From: Litomosoides sigmodontis | Taxonomy: Eukaryota > Nematoda > Chromadorea > Rhabditida > Onchocercidae | Assembly (NCBI GenBank): GCA_963070105.1 | Contig: OY718805.1 | Span: 1,674,001-1,738,000, forward strand | Reading direction: 5' to 3' | DNA length: 64,000 bases | Part shown: piece by piece, positions 12,749 to 25,295 of the stretch | How positions within the stretch are numbered: position 1 is the first letter of the stretch | How the letters are laid out: the number at the start of each line of letters is the position of its first letter | Notes under the pieces: generated by a model | Databases searched by the model: none | The model's input: the letters and a program-made list of their open reading frames with translations, nothing else | Told to the model about the DNA's origin: nothing | Program-made: the position numbers and the translations under genes

Positions 12749-15700
12749 TTAAAGCTTATTAACTTGTTGAGCTTCTTCTTTCATTGCCTCAATAAACGCC
12801 GTTAATTCATCACGCAACATTTCCGACTGTACCGACAATCGTATACTGGAAAAAGACAAAGTAATTCTCGGAGAGCAAGAATTATCAATGTAATAAGAAC
12901 CATAAAATCTATCTCTTTTCCACTGAAACTTTCTAGCAAATTCATGGAATAGTTTAATTGTCAAACGTTGAATTCCTTGACAAGAAAGAAGTGAAATATC
13001 ACTTTCAAAGCAATACTTACCTTGATTTTGGAGTGAATGATTCTTCTGGATGATAAGGTGCTCGAGATAACAAGTAACCTCTATCACGCATCTAAAAGGT
13101 TGAAATTTCAATAAAATTTCATTCCAAATGATAACAGGACCAAAAAATTTTCTCGTCATTGAGAAATTTTATTTGCCTTCCTCATTCCTACCATCCTCAC
13201 ACGCGGAATATTTCAACTACGAATTTACATCACTAAAAGTGTTTTTTTGCAAAACATACCTTTTTCGTTAATGTGTTCAATTTTTCATCTGCATTACTTC
13301 CTTCATAATAGATGTGTTGCAGAGGGCTCAGTGGACTACCATTTACCACAAATCGTGTTCCTTCGAAAGCTTTCCTCAACCCGGCACTGATTAATTCAGA
13401 GTTTTGACGTAGGCGTACTAGACGTTCTGGATCGTTGTTAATAATATCAAGACCTTTGCCTAAAAAATACTCCACTTCAAAAGAGAAGTTTCCTATTTTT
13501 CAAAACTTTTCAAACTGAAATCTTGTATTTTTTGCCTTCATAATTTATTCAAATTTTGATTTAAATTTATCTCCTTTAAAAAATCAATTTTACTACCAAG
13601 TAATTCTGTTCCTTACATACGTTAAACTGACTTGTCATTTGTATACCTCAGTCCTGATCTTTAATCACTAATCCACTTCACATGAATACTAAAATGAAAA
13701 GAATTTCTATTGTTCCACATTTCAAATTATGTCAAAATATAAAGTTGCAATTCTACTACCCTCATCTTCACAGTCCATTTAAGGTATTTTGAATGCAACT
13801 ACTAGTAGAACTTCAATCTTCTGACTGACTGGTAATGATTAAATTGTTCAAAGAACACCTATAAATATTTGAGTTTATCATTTTCAGTAAAAAGTTTGAC
13901 TGAAACGTGCAACTACTGCATGGTTAAATGAGAATTAAACTAAGGAGGACAATGTGCACGAACCGGTAGAATGTTTTGGCTTTTACAAAAAATATGCTTC
14001 ATCAGGAAATTAGTTTGTTTTAGACGAGAAGTAAATCCTACGTACAGGCAGGTGCTAATTTCATATTAACGTACTTTAATTTTCTCATTCAACTAATCGA
14101 AAAATATGATTGGCTTACGTCAAGTATGTTAATTTTGTTTAACAATGTAAAAGAGATCAAAACAAACGAACTTGCAGCAACTGCTAGCAAAGGAGGCAAT
14201 GATGCTGAGAAACAGTAACCCAAACCTAAAAAATATTATTTTTTTAATATTTGTTGTATATATCAAAAAAAAAAAATTTATGTAACCTAAATAATTTCAT
14301 ATTTTATGATTTACTTAAACTGACCAATATTATATTATCGATTGCAAATGTGATTGCAGCACCAACGATTTCACATTAAATAACTATCATATATTATATT
14401 GTGAAGTTTTAAAAAGCAAATTCCACGCAAAATCGAACGAGAGAGAGAGCGAGAGAGAGAGAGAAGGAAAGAGTTAGGATAAAACAAATTGATCAAACCT
14501 GATACCACAAACGGTATCGATCCCATTTAACAGATTCCTTCGCTATACAGCCAATCCCTCATTTTTAAGCATATATCAATCATAGAGTATTAATTAACAC
14601 ATTCAGCAACCTGTGACATCAGTCAACCAAATAAATTTGAACAAACGAAAAAAACCGAAAAATGCTTGGAAATGCAGAATTGTGGAATTTATGTTGGAGA
14701 CGGTCATAGCGATTCTACTCTGATCAGTCATATAAAGCAAATATAAATGGAGAACTGTAGTGGTCAAACAAATGGATTAATTATTGAAATAAATAAATAT
14801 CGAATTAATAATGAGCTATTTCGATAAAATAAATGATAAGATGCAGTGATAAGTTAAAGTCTCGAAGGGGCAAATAATAAAATACTGCTTAAACTGCCGT
14901 TGTGGCCATTTTTATTCCCGCTGAAACTATTTATTTCTCAATAAAACTTGAAAAAACTGAAATGACGCTAAAAAAAAATTGCCTGCTTCACGGAGAACGA
15001 ATTTTGCTACTCCTACGATTTGACAAATACTACATTAGACGTCAAAAAGAATTATTTCAATTTAGGAATAAAGTGATACAAATTCCGGGACAAATTTAAT
15101 CCTTTAATCTACACTGGCTTACCGCATAAACGTTGATGATAGACCACAAACGTTCTTCCGGCGCAAAAACCACCAGTACTTGACAGTGCATGCTCCAACG
15201 AGCCCACAATCATATCACAGTCAGCTACATCGATGCCAAAATGCTCCGTTACACCTGGAAATAGAACGGTAACCATTTCTTGGAATTAACTGTTAATAAA
15301 CGAAAAATAAAACAAAGCAAAATCAAATTAAAAAGTACACGATTAAAATTCAAAAAAAAATGATCGATGTGAGTGAACGCTGAGGAGTGGTTAATATATC
15401 AAGGACCACCTTTTTTTCTTTCAACAATCAATTGATAAGAAGAGTAACAAGATATTTAATGATTATTGATTCATAAACTTTACTGTTAATCCTAGTTGCT
15501 CTTGAAAATCCTGCACAAATTTTATGCTATACTATTTAATCATCAAATTTGCATTCAGTCAAAGAACAAAAAAAATTCAAGCCAAAAAATTTTGTCATTG
15601 AAAAAAATGACAAGATCATAACGAATTTCGAAATACGACATTTGCATGGAATAATACTGAAAAGGATTATTTTATCAAATTTTACTTGCGAGAATGAGGA

Positions 15701-18700
15701 CATAAATTGTTGTGATTTTGTCTCAACTTGCTGAGCGACAGACGATAGCTATCACTGTGAGATTATCATAAATACGAAATGAAAAGCATTCCTTATCAAA
15801 GAAAAGTTTAGTTTAGTTTAGCAATAATTTACTGTTGTCTAGAAGTGAACTACCGCCGTCCACACATTCCATTCCTGATAGGTAATATCGTTTTTGGTTT
15901 CTGAAAAAATTTGATAAATCTAATAATTATCCTTTTTCCCTAATGCTAGCAAGCAATATGTTTGTACATTTACATTGATATAATACATACAACAATAAAC
16001 ATTCCAAAATTTTCAGTTAGCTATCATCCTACGATGCTACTCCATCTTATGATAATTTCAGAAAAGAAAACCAAATAAATGATACAAAATGGAAGTGAGA
16101 GAGTGTAATGAAGAAAAAATTTTCATTTAACGCTCACAATCACTTCAGCTACTACACTAGAACTACTACAAAAGAGCAGCAACATTCCTACAATAAACAA
16201 CAGCTGTTCAAATGAATTTACTGAATTTAAACTAGAATTTATTTGAGGATTAAATTTTGCTAAAGTTCATGTTAGAAATTTGTGTTTGCAAATGTGCCAG
16301 CCATTCATCTAACTTTTACTGCATTTGTTGATTTCACAATTTCATAAAATATAAATAAATATGCATGAGAGATACTAGTCATATGTAACCAAATCCAATA
16401 CTTTATTTCATCCATCCCAACTCCAATGTTGATTCTCTCACTCCTTTCCTTCATCAGTTAACACCCTCATTCCTCTTTTTTTCCTTCTTAATAACAGAAA
16501 AAAAAACTTTCCACTTATCTATGATTATTAGAATATTAAAAAAAAAAATTAAACCATGTATTACTTTAAGCACTATGTATTACTCTTTTTTACTGCTTTA
16601 ACTTCTCCTAATTTACAGAAAACGATCGCATTTTACGTGTCCCATAATCCCATAATCTCACTTCACACTATATCATACGTGCAAAAAAAAGTCATTTTCA
16701 CACTTTTTAACAATTGTTCCAAAAAAAGAAAACTTGTATTACAGTATTTCGTATTCCTACTGAACATGTTTTATTTCAATCATTTCCCTTTTTGTGTCAG
16801 TTTTCCGCAGCACTTTTTTATTTCTTCTAGTTTGTGAAACAGGAATTCATAAAATAATTAAAAATAGATGATTGTTTGTGGAAACAATCTTATGACACCA
16901 TATAACACTAGCACAGAATTGTAATAGTGAAAATTATTTGTAGTTTCAAATTAATGAATTGTTGAGTGGAAAATATTTCATCATTAATTATATCTAATTA
17001 TACATACTTGTCAATCAAAATTCTCTATGAAAAAAATATATGCCTTTCATATTTAATAAAGTGATATGTTTACAGGAAAGTAATTTCAGATCAAATGCGT
17101 TTATCACTTTCACTCCTGACAACTTGCAGCTTCTTCATACAGCTACTTATCACTGATAGTGATTGTAGTGAGAAATTATTCCTCAATAGATATTACGTTA
17201 TGAAAAGTGTGGAACGACGAGCAAACAATGTCGGAAGCAATCACACGACAACAACAACAACAACAACAACAGACATAGCTCTCAACCAACTTGAAATGGT
17301 GGCACCGACTAGAGCTGAATTAAGCCATGAAATCTTGCATCAAGATGATATCATAAGCTCAGAATTTGAAGCTCCAGAATTTGCCTGTAATAGAAATCAG
17401 TCACAAGCAGCAGGAATTTATTGCTACGGTGATATACTACACGTGGTGATGACGCTAGGTGTCTACAAGGATTCTAAGATATTTGTTGATAAGCCATTGA
17501 AAAAGGATCCCGACGAAGTGATTGCAGATTTTCAAAAACGTTTCTCAAAGGCAATCACAGAAGAGAGTCACAAGGAGGTGGTACAATTCATTGACGATAA
17601 CTTTGGTGTCGAAGGAGAGGAGCTTGATGAGTAAACAAAGTTCAATTTTTTCGTCACGTTGACGTCAAAGGAAAAAATTTCCTTTCGCTCCTGTATTTCC
17701 AACTTTTTTTTTGCTTTACATTTCAAAACTTTCCATTCCTTGCGTCTTCAAAATGCTCATCTTACACAAAGTAAGTGAAACTTTTTGTCAGTCTAATGTC
17801 ATTTATTTTACAGGTGCGAACTATCGGATTGGAAAGAAGAACCTGAACGACTACTTACCATCGAAAATAGTGCTTTACGACAGTTTGCACTTCAAATTAA
17901 TCATATATGGAAAAATCTATGTAGGACTGTAAAAAATGAAGTAAGTTAAGAAAAAAAGAATACATCAATAGCTTAAAAGTTGGAGAATTTTCTCAAATTT
18001 TTTTTATTCTTTATATAATTTTCATAGTCATCCATTTTATGTACAGAAAATACGACGAAAAATTATTTTAAAATCCCTCTAAATTTAAATCATTCTGTTT
18101 GGAAGACAACTAATAATTCGAATTTCAACATTGCAAATTGCTATTCCACAAACAGAGAAAAACTCCCTAAAGCACGCAATGACGCCACCGCAGACGGAGT
18201 AATTGGAAAGTTACAAATACTTCTTAGTTGCTTAGTAGAGATAACACAAGAATTTACAAATCCCATCACTATGGTCGACCACATCTACAACTATTTATCA
18301 AAGGCTTTCTCATCAGAGTGTATCGCGCAACACTTCACTTATCAGTACAACCAAAGCCAAAGTCATCTATCTTGTAGGTTAAAGAAAAACCACAACGATA
18401 TTCGATAATTTACGTGCCGAATGAATTCATCGTACCAGGTGGACGTTTCCGTGAATACTACTATTGGGATGGCTATTGGATTATCAAAGGGCTTCTGGCA
18501 TCAGATAAGTTGATCACTTAACTATTTGTAAATTGACAACCTATCGGTGAAACGAAATTAAAAATGACGTTTAATATCTTAAGTGTTAACTTATTCATTC
18601 AAATGTACTCTTCGTGTTGTGATAATTTTCCGAACATTCATTACAGTAAATTAGAACTTAAGCTAAACTGTACCGTTCAATATTGGATGTATGAAATGCA

Positions 18701-21700
18701 TTTGACATTTGTAGTCCACTCTCAGGTATGCACAACACTACTCGCCGAATGATTGAAAATTTTGCTTATCTTATAAATAATTACGGTTTTATTCCGAATG
18801 GCGGACGAATTTATTACTTAGGCCGATCACAGCCACCATTATTTATTCCAATGGTTTATGAATACTACGTAGCAACGAAGAACAACAATTTCTTAATCTC
18901 AGTAATTGAAGCAATGGAAAAGGCAAGCCTAATTCAAAAGTAGAATTGTGCAAATTAGCAAAAATTGAAAAGAATAATTGGAACAGTTGTGAAGATGTGA
19001 AAGACCGTAGCATAAAACCTTTCCAAAACCAACTTTCGCATTTAACCAAAAAATAGCTTACTACTCAACAATAAATCATAGCTGCTAATTAGGCACCTGT
19101 TTTACACAAGAACACTTAAACACACACACACACACACACATACATACACACATACACACACATTCCTGAGAAGTGTAGAAGATGCTGACTTTAGGAACTA
19201 TCCTTCTGGAAGACGAGACGCACAGTAACAATAGAAAAGGATGGCCGAAACTATACAGTGTTCCGTTATCGAGCTGATAGCAACGTACCGCGGTAAGATA
19301 TCAACAGTCCTTTTGCATTTATCATGCTGAGAATGATCTCATCAGTTTTCAGCCTTGCAAATCACATCATAATTTAGCAATAGTCACTTCCTACCTCTTT
19401 TTTTCTGTTAACTGTCATTTGTACTTCCTTTCAATATTATGAAAATAACTAATACGATATTCGTTAGCATTTTAGGAAAAGATAAGACTCATTAGATAAC
19501 TAATTTGAAATTTGCACTAAAAATGCAACAAGCTCAAAAGTCGCGAAATATTTGATAAACATAGAAGATTCATCGACGACTGTGTATTATTAACTCAGCT
19601 GCGGTGCCTCTTTAGGAAATCACAAGTGATGTCAATTAATTTGATTTAATAATTCCACAAACATAAAATTTGCGTCATTTCGTGTGGATCAGAAGTCGAA
19701 ACTCACTTAACACGTGAAGAAAATAAATATGTCATAAGAACCTGTGAGCTGCTTGCAGACCGGAATCATAGCGTACGGACTGTGTAACAGCTCAACATGT
19801 ACTGCCATCAAAAAAGCGTACCCTCTGGCGTGATATAGCAAGTGCAGCAGAATCAGGATGGGATTTCAGTAGCCGCTGGTTCATTGATCGGAAAACATTA
19901 GAAACCTGCGAAACGTCAAGTATAGCACCAGTCGATCTAAATGCATTTATGTGCTGGAATATGGCTATACTGGCACACATACATGGTCATCTTGGTTCGT
20001 TTTGCTGCCATTATCAACATCGGACAGTCATACTCGGTAGGAATGAAAGATTGCTTGGATATAAGACAATATTCACAAAAATGTCCTAAATGTCGGCACT
20101 TAAACCTTAATTATTACATACAACATGAATTTTGCTAAAACTACCTTCCACTAATTTCATCAAAATAGAACTTTAAACTTGAGATGATTGAATAAAGAAT
20201 ATAAGATAAAGTAAAAAATTATTTGTCAAATATTAATTCAAATATTTTGTAGGAAATGTGACACGTCGAAATGAGCTAAATAACGAACGACATATTTTCA
20301 TCGATACGTTTACTGACGTATTTTACGACAAAGTGAAGAAAGCATGGTTTGATGTAAACATACGAACTGGTGAGAGGAATTACGAAGCATATCCTTCCAT
20401 TGCAATACCATTATTTGCTGAATGCTATCAACGATTGGATATACCAATGATGAGTGATGTGCTGGACACATTACAACGTAGTGGAATTCTAAACTTTCCC
20501 TTCGGAATCCCTGTTAGGTATGAAAACATTAAAGTATAATGCACTTTGACCATAACCAATCCAAATATCAATACTTTTTCGGTCGCTCCATTTCCAAAAA
20601 AAAAAACTAGTGCATAACTTTGAATATCGAAGTGCGAAATAAAAATCAAGATCTCAGAAATCTCGATTCAACTGATTTATGAAATAATTTTATGAAATCA
20701 CTACTTAAAAATTAAAATCGTTAGGAAAATCTTCAGTTTAATCAAAGGAACAAATCAACAATGGGACTTCCCAAACGGATGGGCAAATGTAATTCACATG
20801 ATTATCGAGGGACTAAGAAGATCTAATTGCTACAGGTATGCTACAAGCAAATTAGTGACATATTGTCCTTCAATTCAAAAGAGACATGACCGCTTCAGTG
20901 ATGTTGCCATCGTATGCATCAAAGAGTGAGATAATTCATCAGAACTGGTCCATCCTATCTCTCTCATTGTATAGGGAATGTATATCACGTTGTTCCGTAA
21001 CTTTATAATGCTATTCACCAACACTACAACGTGGAAACCTATTGTTTCCGTCGACTTGAAGCGTCTCAGGATACACTTTTCCTATCATATTTTAACGAGG
21101 TCAAATTCTGAATTCACAATCAAAATGCTAGAGTAAGAGTTAAAAATACTGGGAGGAAGATATTCATTTAAAAAATACTATGTACTTTTAAGTCAATTAA
21201 CATGAATGTCACAGAATGCAACAAAAAGCGTTCGATATTGCACAGAAATGGATCAACCTCAATTATCAAGGTTATTTGAAAGACGGCAAAATGTGGGAGA
21301 AATACGATGTTACTAAGCCGTACGAGAAGAAAGCTGAGGGAGGCGAATATAAGATACAGGTTAAAGATATATTTGAAATAACCAAATCTAATACAGAAAA
21401 CCAACAAAATCATCATGTGCAAATAAGCGGCTTCTATATAGACAATTTTTTAAGGATGGTTTTGGTTGGACAAATGGAGTGGCACTTGATCTAATGGTTA
21501 CCTACAGCAAACTATTATCGTTTAAAGACCACATGAAGAATAACGCTTCTTGGAGTGCTGCAAGTATAACACCATTTCTCTTAGTCTTGTTTTATTATTA
21601 AAAATGTTACTTCCATTACTGTAATCTGATTATGACAACTCTCAGTGGTTTTTGCTCATAAATTTGTCCAAAAGCATCGCATATGCAACATATACATACA

Positions 21701-24543
21701 TACACACAAACCACACATATTTAGAAATCCAAGAAGAAAAACTTGATAGATTTTTCGAGCTCAACTCGGGATTTCCATAAAGCCATGTAGAATACAAGCC
21801 TTGCTGGGATCAAACCTATTAATGGTTAAATTTATACTAATCCAAAATACATTTTCATATCATTTGTTAATAAGATTTTTTAATTCAAACTCCATTCCCA
21901 ACACCAAGTGAACATGTTTGATTAAGATTCTAAAATACTGCCCTTTTTTCATTCTAAGATGCGATAGGAACAGGTTATAGAAGCAGGATATTGCTCGTAC
22001 TGTACATATGTATTTCTCATACAGTAGCATTTAAGAGTAATTATGCGACTTTAAATTATATTTTCGTTCTATGTGATGAGATATGCTAGGTATCAGTAAT
22101 CATAATTTGGACAAAAAGTTCCCAAACTTTGTTCAAAGCTGATCTGTATCGATTCCATTATTTATGATTGCAGGAATAATTCAAAACTTATAAATGCAGG
22201 AATTTCTTTAATAAAGAATTTTCTTAACGTTTCACGCATTTTATTCCATATGAGATACTTTCCCCTTTTTGCCTATCCTATTTCGATTTAGGCTTTTTAG
22301 GAAACAAATTGGTCAAAAGAAGCAAAATGAAAAATGTAGCTTCTATTTTAAGGACTTACTATTTTTTAAAAGAAAAAAAAAGCTACCTCTTCCTTTCTTT
22401 CCAATAACACCAATGGACAATGACTCGTCGATGAAGATGCGCACTTTATATTTCCACTTCAGAGCTATAAGTTCAGGTAATGGACACAGATCACCGCTAT
22501 TCATGTAAAGTCCTTCAACCACCATGAATCGTCTTGTTTTCGATGCTAATTTTGGAAACTACAATAGAAAAAGGTGCGAAATCTGCTGGAAATGAAGCGA
22601 TTAATGAAACTGAAAACAAGTACTACGGGAATGTAAAAAAAGCCCCCCATGTTCTGCACACCAGTTTCACTAAACTCAGTCAGGAACCTTGAGGTCCATC
22701 TCAGCTTGTTCCATTAATAACCTCTCCAGATCGCTCATATCGTTGTGATTGAACCACTCGATGCGACTCCTAGACGCTTTCAATCCCTCTTGTATTGCAA
22801 AATTCACTCCTAAACGGCGGGGAACTTAATCAAATCAATTTAATCATCATAATTTAAGATTCAATCCAATGCAACTGATAAAAAGGCTCTATACGAATTT
22901 ATCAAAAATAGCCACCAACATAATATATGCTATAAAGCAGTACAATTGTAAGAAATTGAGTATGTGCAAACAACCGAAGGCCCCATCCAAGCACCTCTTG
23001 GTGATATTCAGAAAGTTCGATTCGTAACAGATAATTTTCTCCAGTCTTTTCGAAACTTTTATTACAATATTTAAAAATGCTCTAACATTTATTTTTAGCC
23101 ATTCGAGATGAGGGATTTGTGAATAAAACCATGATCCGAATTTATTTTCAACTTGAAATTATAACACAATAAATGTTACTATATTAAGCAATACGGAGGA
23201 TAACTAGAGGGAACAGAACTGTTTGGAGCTATAAAAGGTAACCTTTGTCAGCAAAAATGACGTCTCCTTTTTTTGCGTATGCTGGTATGGAACTAGAAAC
23301 AGTTACGTAACCATAACTATAGAGTACTGCCTCCTCACATCCCAAGAAATCAGCAAGCTGATTTTCTAATGTAAGATGTACATCTACTGTACCATAAAAA
23401 TGACGTGGTCCGCATGAACCAACGCCATATTTCGAAATGGCTTCTTTCGCCTCCTTCTGCAAAATAATGAGGTACTTAAGCAGACACCTTTCCGACCCAT
23501 GGTTGAGATACCCTTTATCAATCACTTTCAAATTCATGATAGCAGAAGTAGAGCAGTGCTGTTGCACTGCAAGGTTGAAATTGTCAATTACCTCAATCGT
23601 TTTATCTCCAACTAATCCCAAAAAATTCGTTGTCACCAAATTCAAATATTCCTTACCATCGTAAATAATAAATTTGCCCACTTTCCTGCAAAACAGGTTG
23701 CCACGGAATTACATGTTATAAATGTACTCCAATAATAACTGTAGTTTCAGAATATCTTGAAATTGAAGTTTTAATAAAATTTTAATGCATATTTCACCCA
23801 CAGTTCATACCGAAAAAAGTTCCCAACCCATAAAAGTAATGTGTTTGCAGGGCTGAATGTTCATCGGAAATTTCTGGTACCAATGGTTCTGGTTTCCATT
23901 CTTCGATTATTCGCTCTTGCTGCTATAATATCTTAATCATATATAGGATAATCAAAAATTAATATACAACTGCTTAACATAAAACAATAAAAAGTTGCCT
24001 GTTCAGTTAGCCATTTATGGTTCCGCTTGCGAAATTTCAAAGCGATTACACCGTAAATGACAATAGTTAGTATTATAGTTTCGATGATCAATTGCTTGTA
24101 ACTCTGTAATGAAGGAAACCATCTCAGCTATATGAGAACAATATCACTGCTTAATTTGCTTTTTCATATAATACAGCATACTTTTTTGATGATTCCAGCA
24201 ATTCAGAGTTCTGCACAGCTACCACTTAATATCTCAGCATGCATTACCCTAACTATCGACCGATTCCCGAAACACGTTGATTACAGTAAGATTATTTCCC
24301 CTTTCCAGGCAACGTATATTAACTTCCACTCACGCAATTATATAAATTAACATACAATGAAACTTATAGAAATATGAAACAACGTATCTTCGCGCTTAAA
24401 ATTTTTCAACTTCACCACCCTTCTTTCCTAATGACTTCTATCACGAAAGAAAACAATTCACTGGAAATCTAACAAAAAACTTACTGAGGTGGAAATATGA
24501 CTACTGAGACGATTACTGAAGTGGTAATTACAGTCCTCTTCAT
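12749..24543 (-). CDS. sptl-1: Serine palmitoyltransferase subunit 1 (SPTLC1/LCB1)
   Basis: Non-catalytic subunit of the ER enzyme that condenses serine and palmitoyl-CoA, the first step of sphingolipid synthesis. Twelve exons on the minus strand: 24543-24485, 24101-23999, 23922-23811, 23680-23592, 23456-23243, 22809-22688, 22558-22387, 15254-15123, 14225-14172, 13459-13260, 13091-13021, 12845-12749. They give 474 aa; human SPTLC1 has 473. Seen: an N-terminal membrane segment ([18 protein letters not shown]), [36 protein letters not shown] with the conserved Cys, [67 protein letters not shown] (no PLP lysine, so subunit 1 rather than 2) and [12 protein letters not shown]. Exon 1 and the exon 4 acceptor are less certain. 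The 7.1 kb intron 7 contains the trehalase gene. Confidence 0.93.
15255..17094. other. SPTLC1 intron 7, 3' part (upstream of trehalase)
   Basis: Very AT-rich. No exon on either strand that I can support. The last few hundred bases before 17095 should contain the trehalase promoter. Confidence 0.6.
17095..21601 (+). CDS. Trehalase (GH37), nested antisense in an SPTLC1 intron
   Basis: Hydrolyses trehalose to glucose, probably outside the cell. Exons: 17095-17630, 17814-17940, 18378-18504 (or 18508), 18726-18922, 19195-19292, 19693-19743, 19791-20036, 20253-20517, 20737-20835, 21215-21359, 21455-21601; about 679 aa. Seen: signal peptide ([19 protein letters not shown]), a nine-Thr run, [19 protein letters not shown], signature 1 [45 protein letters not shown] with the catalytic Asp, signature 2 [13 protein letters not shown], and [18 protein letters not shown] with the second catalytic acid (Glu). 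The hydrophobic C-terminus ([11 protein letters not shown]) could be a GPI-anchor signal, as in animal trehalases. Two junctions are irregular (exon 3 donor; exon 5 to 6 phase), so the gene may be damaged, misassembled or contain an unseen micro-exon. ATTTCAG five bases before the ATG could accept a spliced leader. Confidence 0.88.
17245..17271 (+). repeat. (ACA)n codon repeat in trehalase exon 1
   Basis: ACG followed by eight ACA codons encodes nine consecutive threonines between the signal peptide and the GH37 domain. It lies in a region where trehalases are poorly conserved and may be length-variable and O-glycosylated. Confidence 0.9.
19121..19162. repeat. (CA)n microsatellite with TACA interruptions
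   Basis: CA repeat interrupted by TACATACACA units, lying in trehalase intron 4 just upstream of the exon 5 acceptor. Confidence 0.9.
21602..22386. other. SPTLC1 intron 7, 5' part (downstream of trehalase)
   Basis: AT-rich, including the trehalase 3' UTR. No further exon seen before the SPTLC1 donor at 22386-22385. Confidence 0.6.
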
Positions 24544-25295
24544 GATACGTTGACATCCTTTCCAATACGTCTCAAAATTTAAAACCCGTTAAAACAGTGT
24601 CAACTGTACTTCATATTAATGACAAGGCCCGTACATTCTAATCACGTGAAAAGCAGGTTATTGGTTCTTTGTTTATGTCGAAGTTCTATATCAGATAGGA
24701 CACAAATCTGTACTTAACTGCGCCTCGACCCAAAGCAAGAACCAGAACAACTGCTAGTCCCTGGTGCCTAATTCAATTCATCAAAACGAAATCAGAAAAG
24801 CATAGTAATCTCCTCCATTACACAAGTCCAATAAACTTTAAACACCTAAAACTCTGTAGTAAATGTATGTAAAGCAACTAATTTACTTTACGATGAGAGT
24901 GCTTGGACACGCGAAAAACAATTACTTTGAAAGTTTTAATAACAATATTTATGCAACAAACACATAAAATCATAAATGAGATAATATCAAATGCACAGCA
25001 AACATAATTTGAAAAGAATTTTATTACACTGCTTCTGTTTTTCTCTTTTGTACATACTTCGTAAACTAAATTGGCTTTATATTAATAACGGCGATATTCG
25101 TCATCGGCAGATAGTGCAAGCGAATAATACTTCAATACATCATATATTCATTCGGCTCAACTCATCGATTCACTGAATTTGTGTAAAGTAGTCATGCTCT
25201 TAATAAAAATAAAAAAATAATTATAATATCACTTTCAAGATCGAATAGTTTACGTGAATCTCGATGGGTATATGACTGTAAAACGACTAATTTTA
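24544..25295. other. Spacer between SPTLC1 start and NEPRO-like gene end
   Basis: Head-to-tail minus-strand gap of about 750 bp. No clear TTTCAG immediately upstream of the SPTLC1 ATG and no exon seen. An operon is possible but not supported. Confidence 0.5.
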
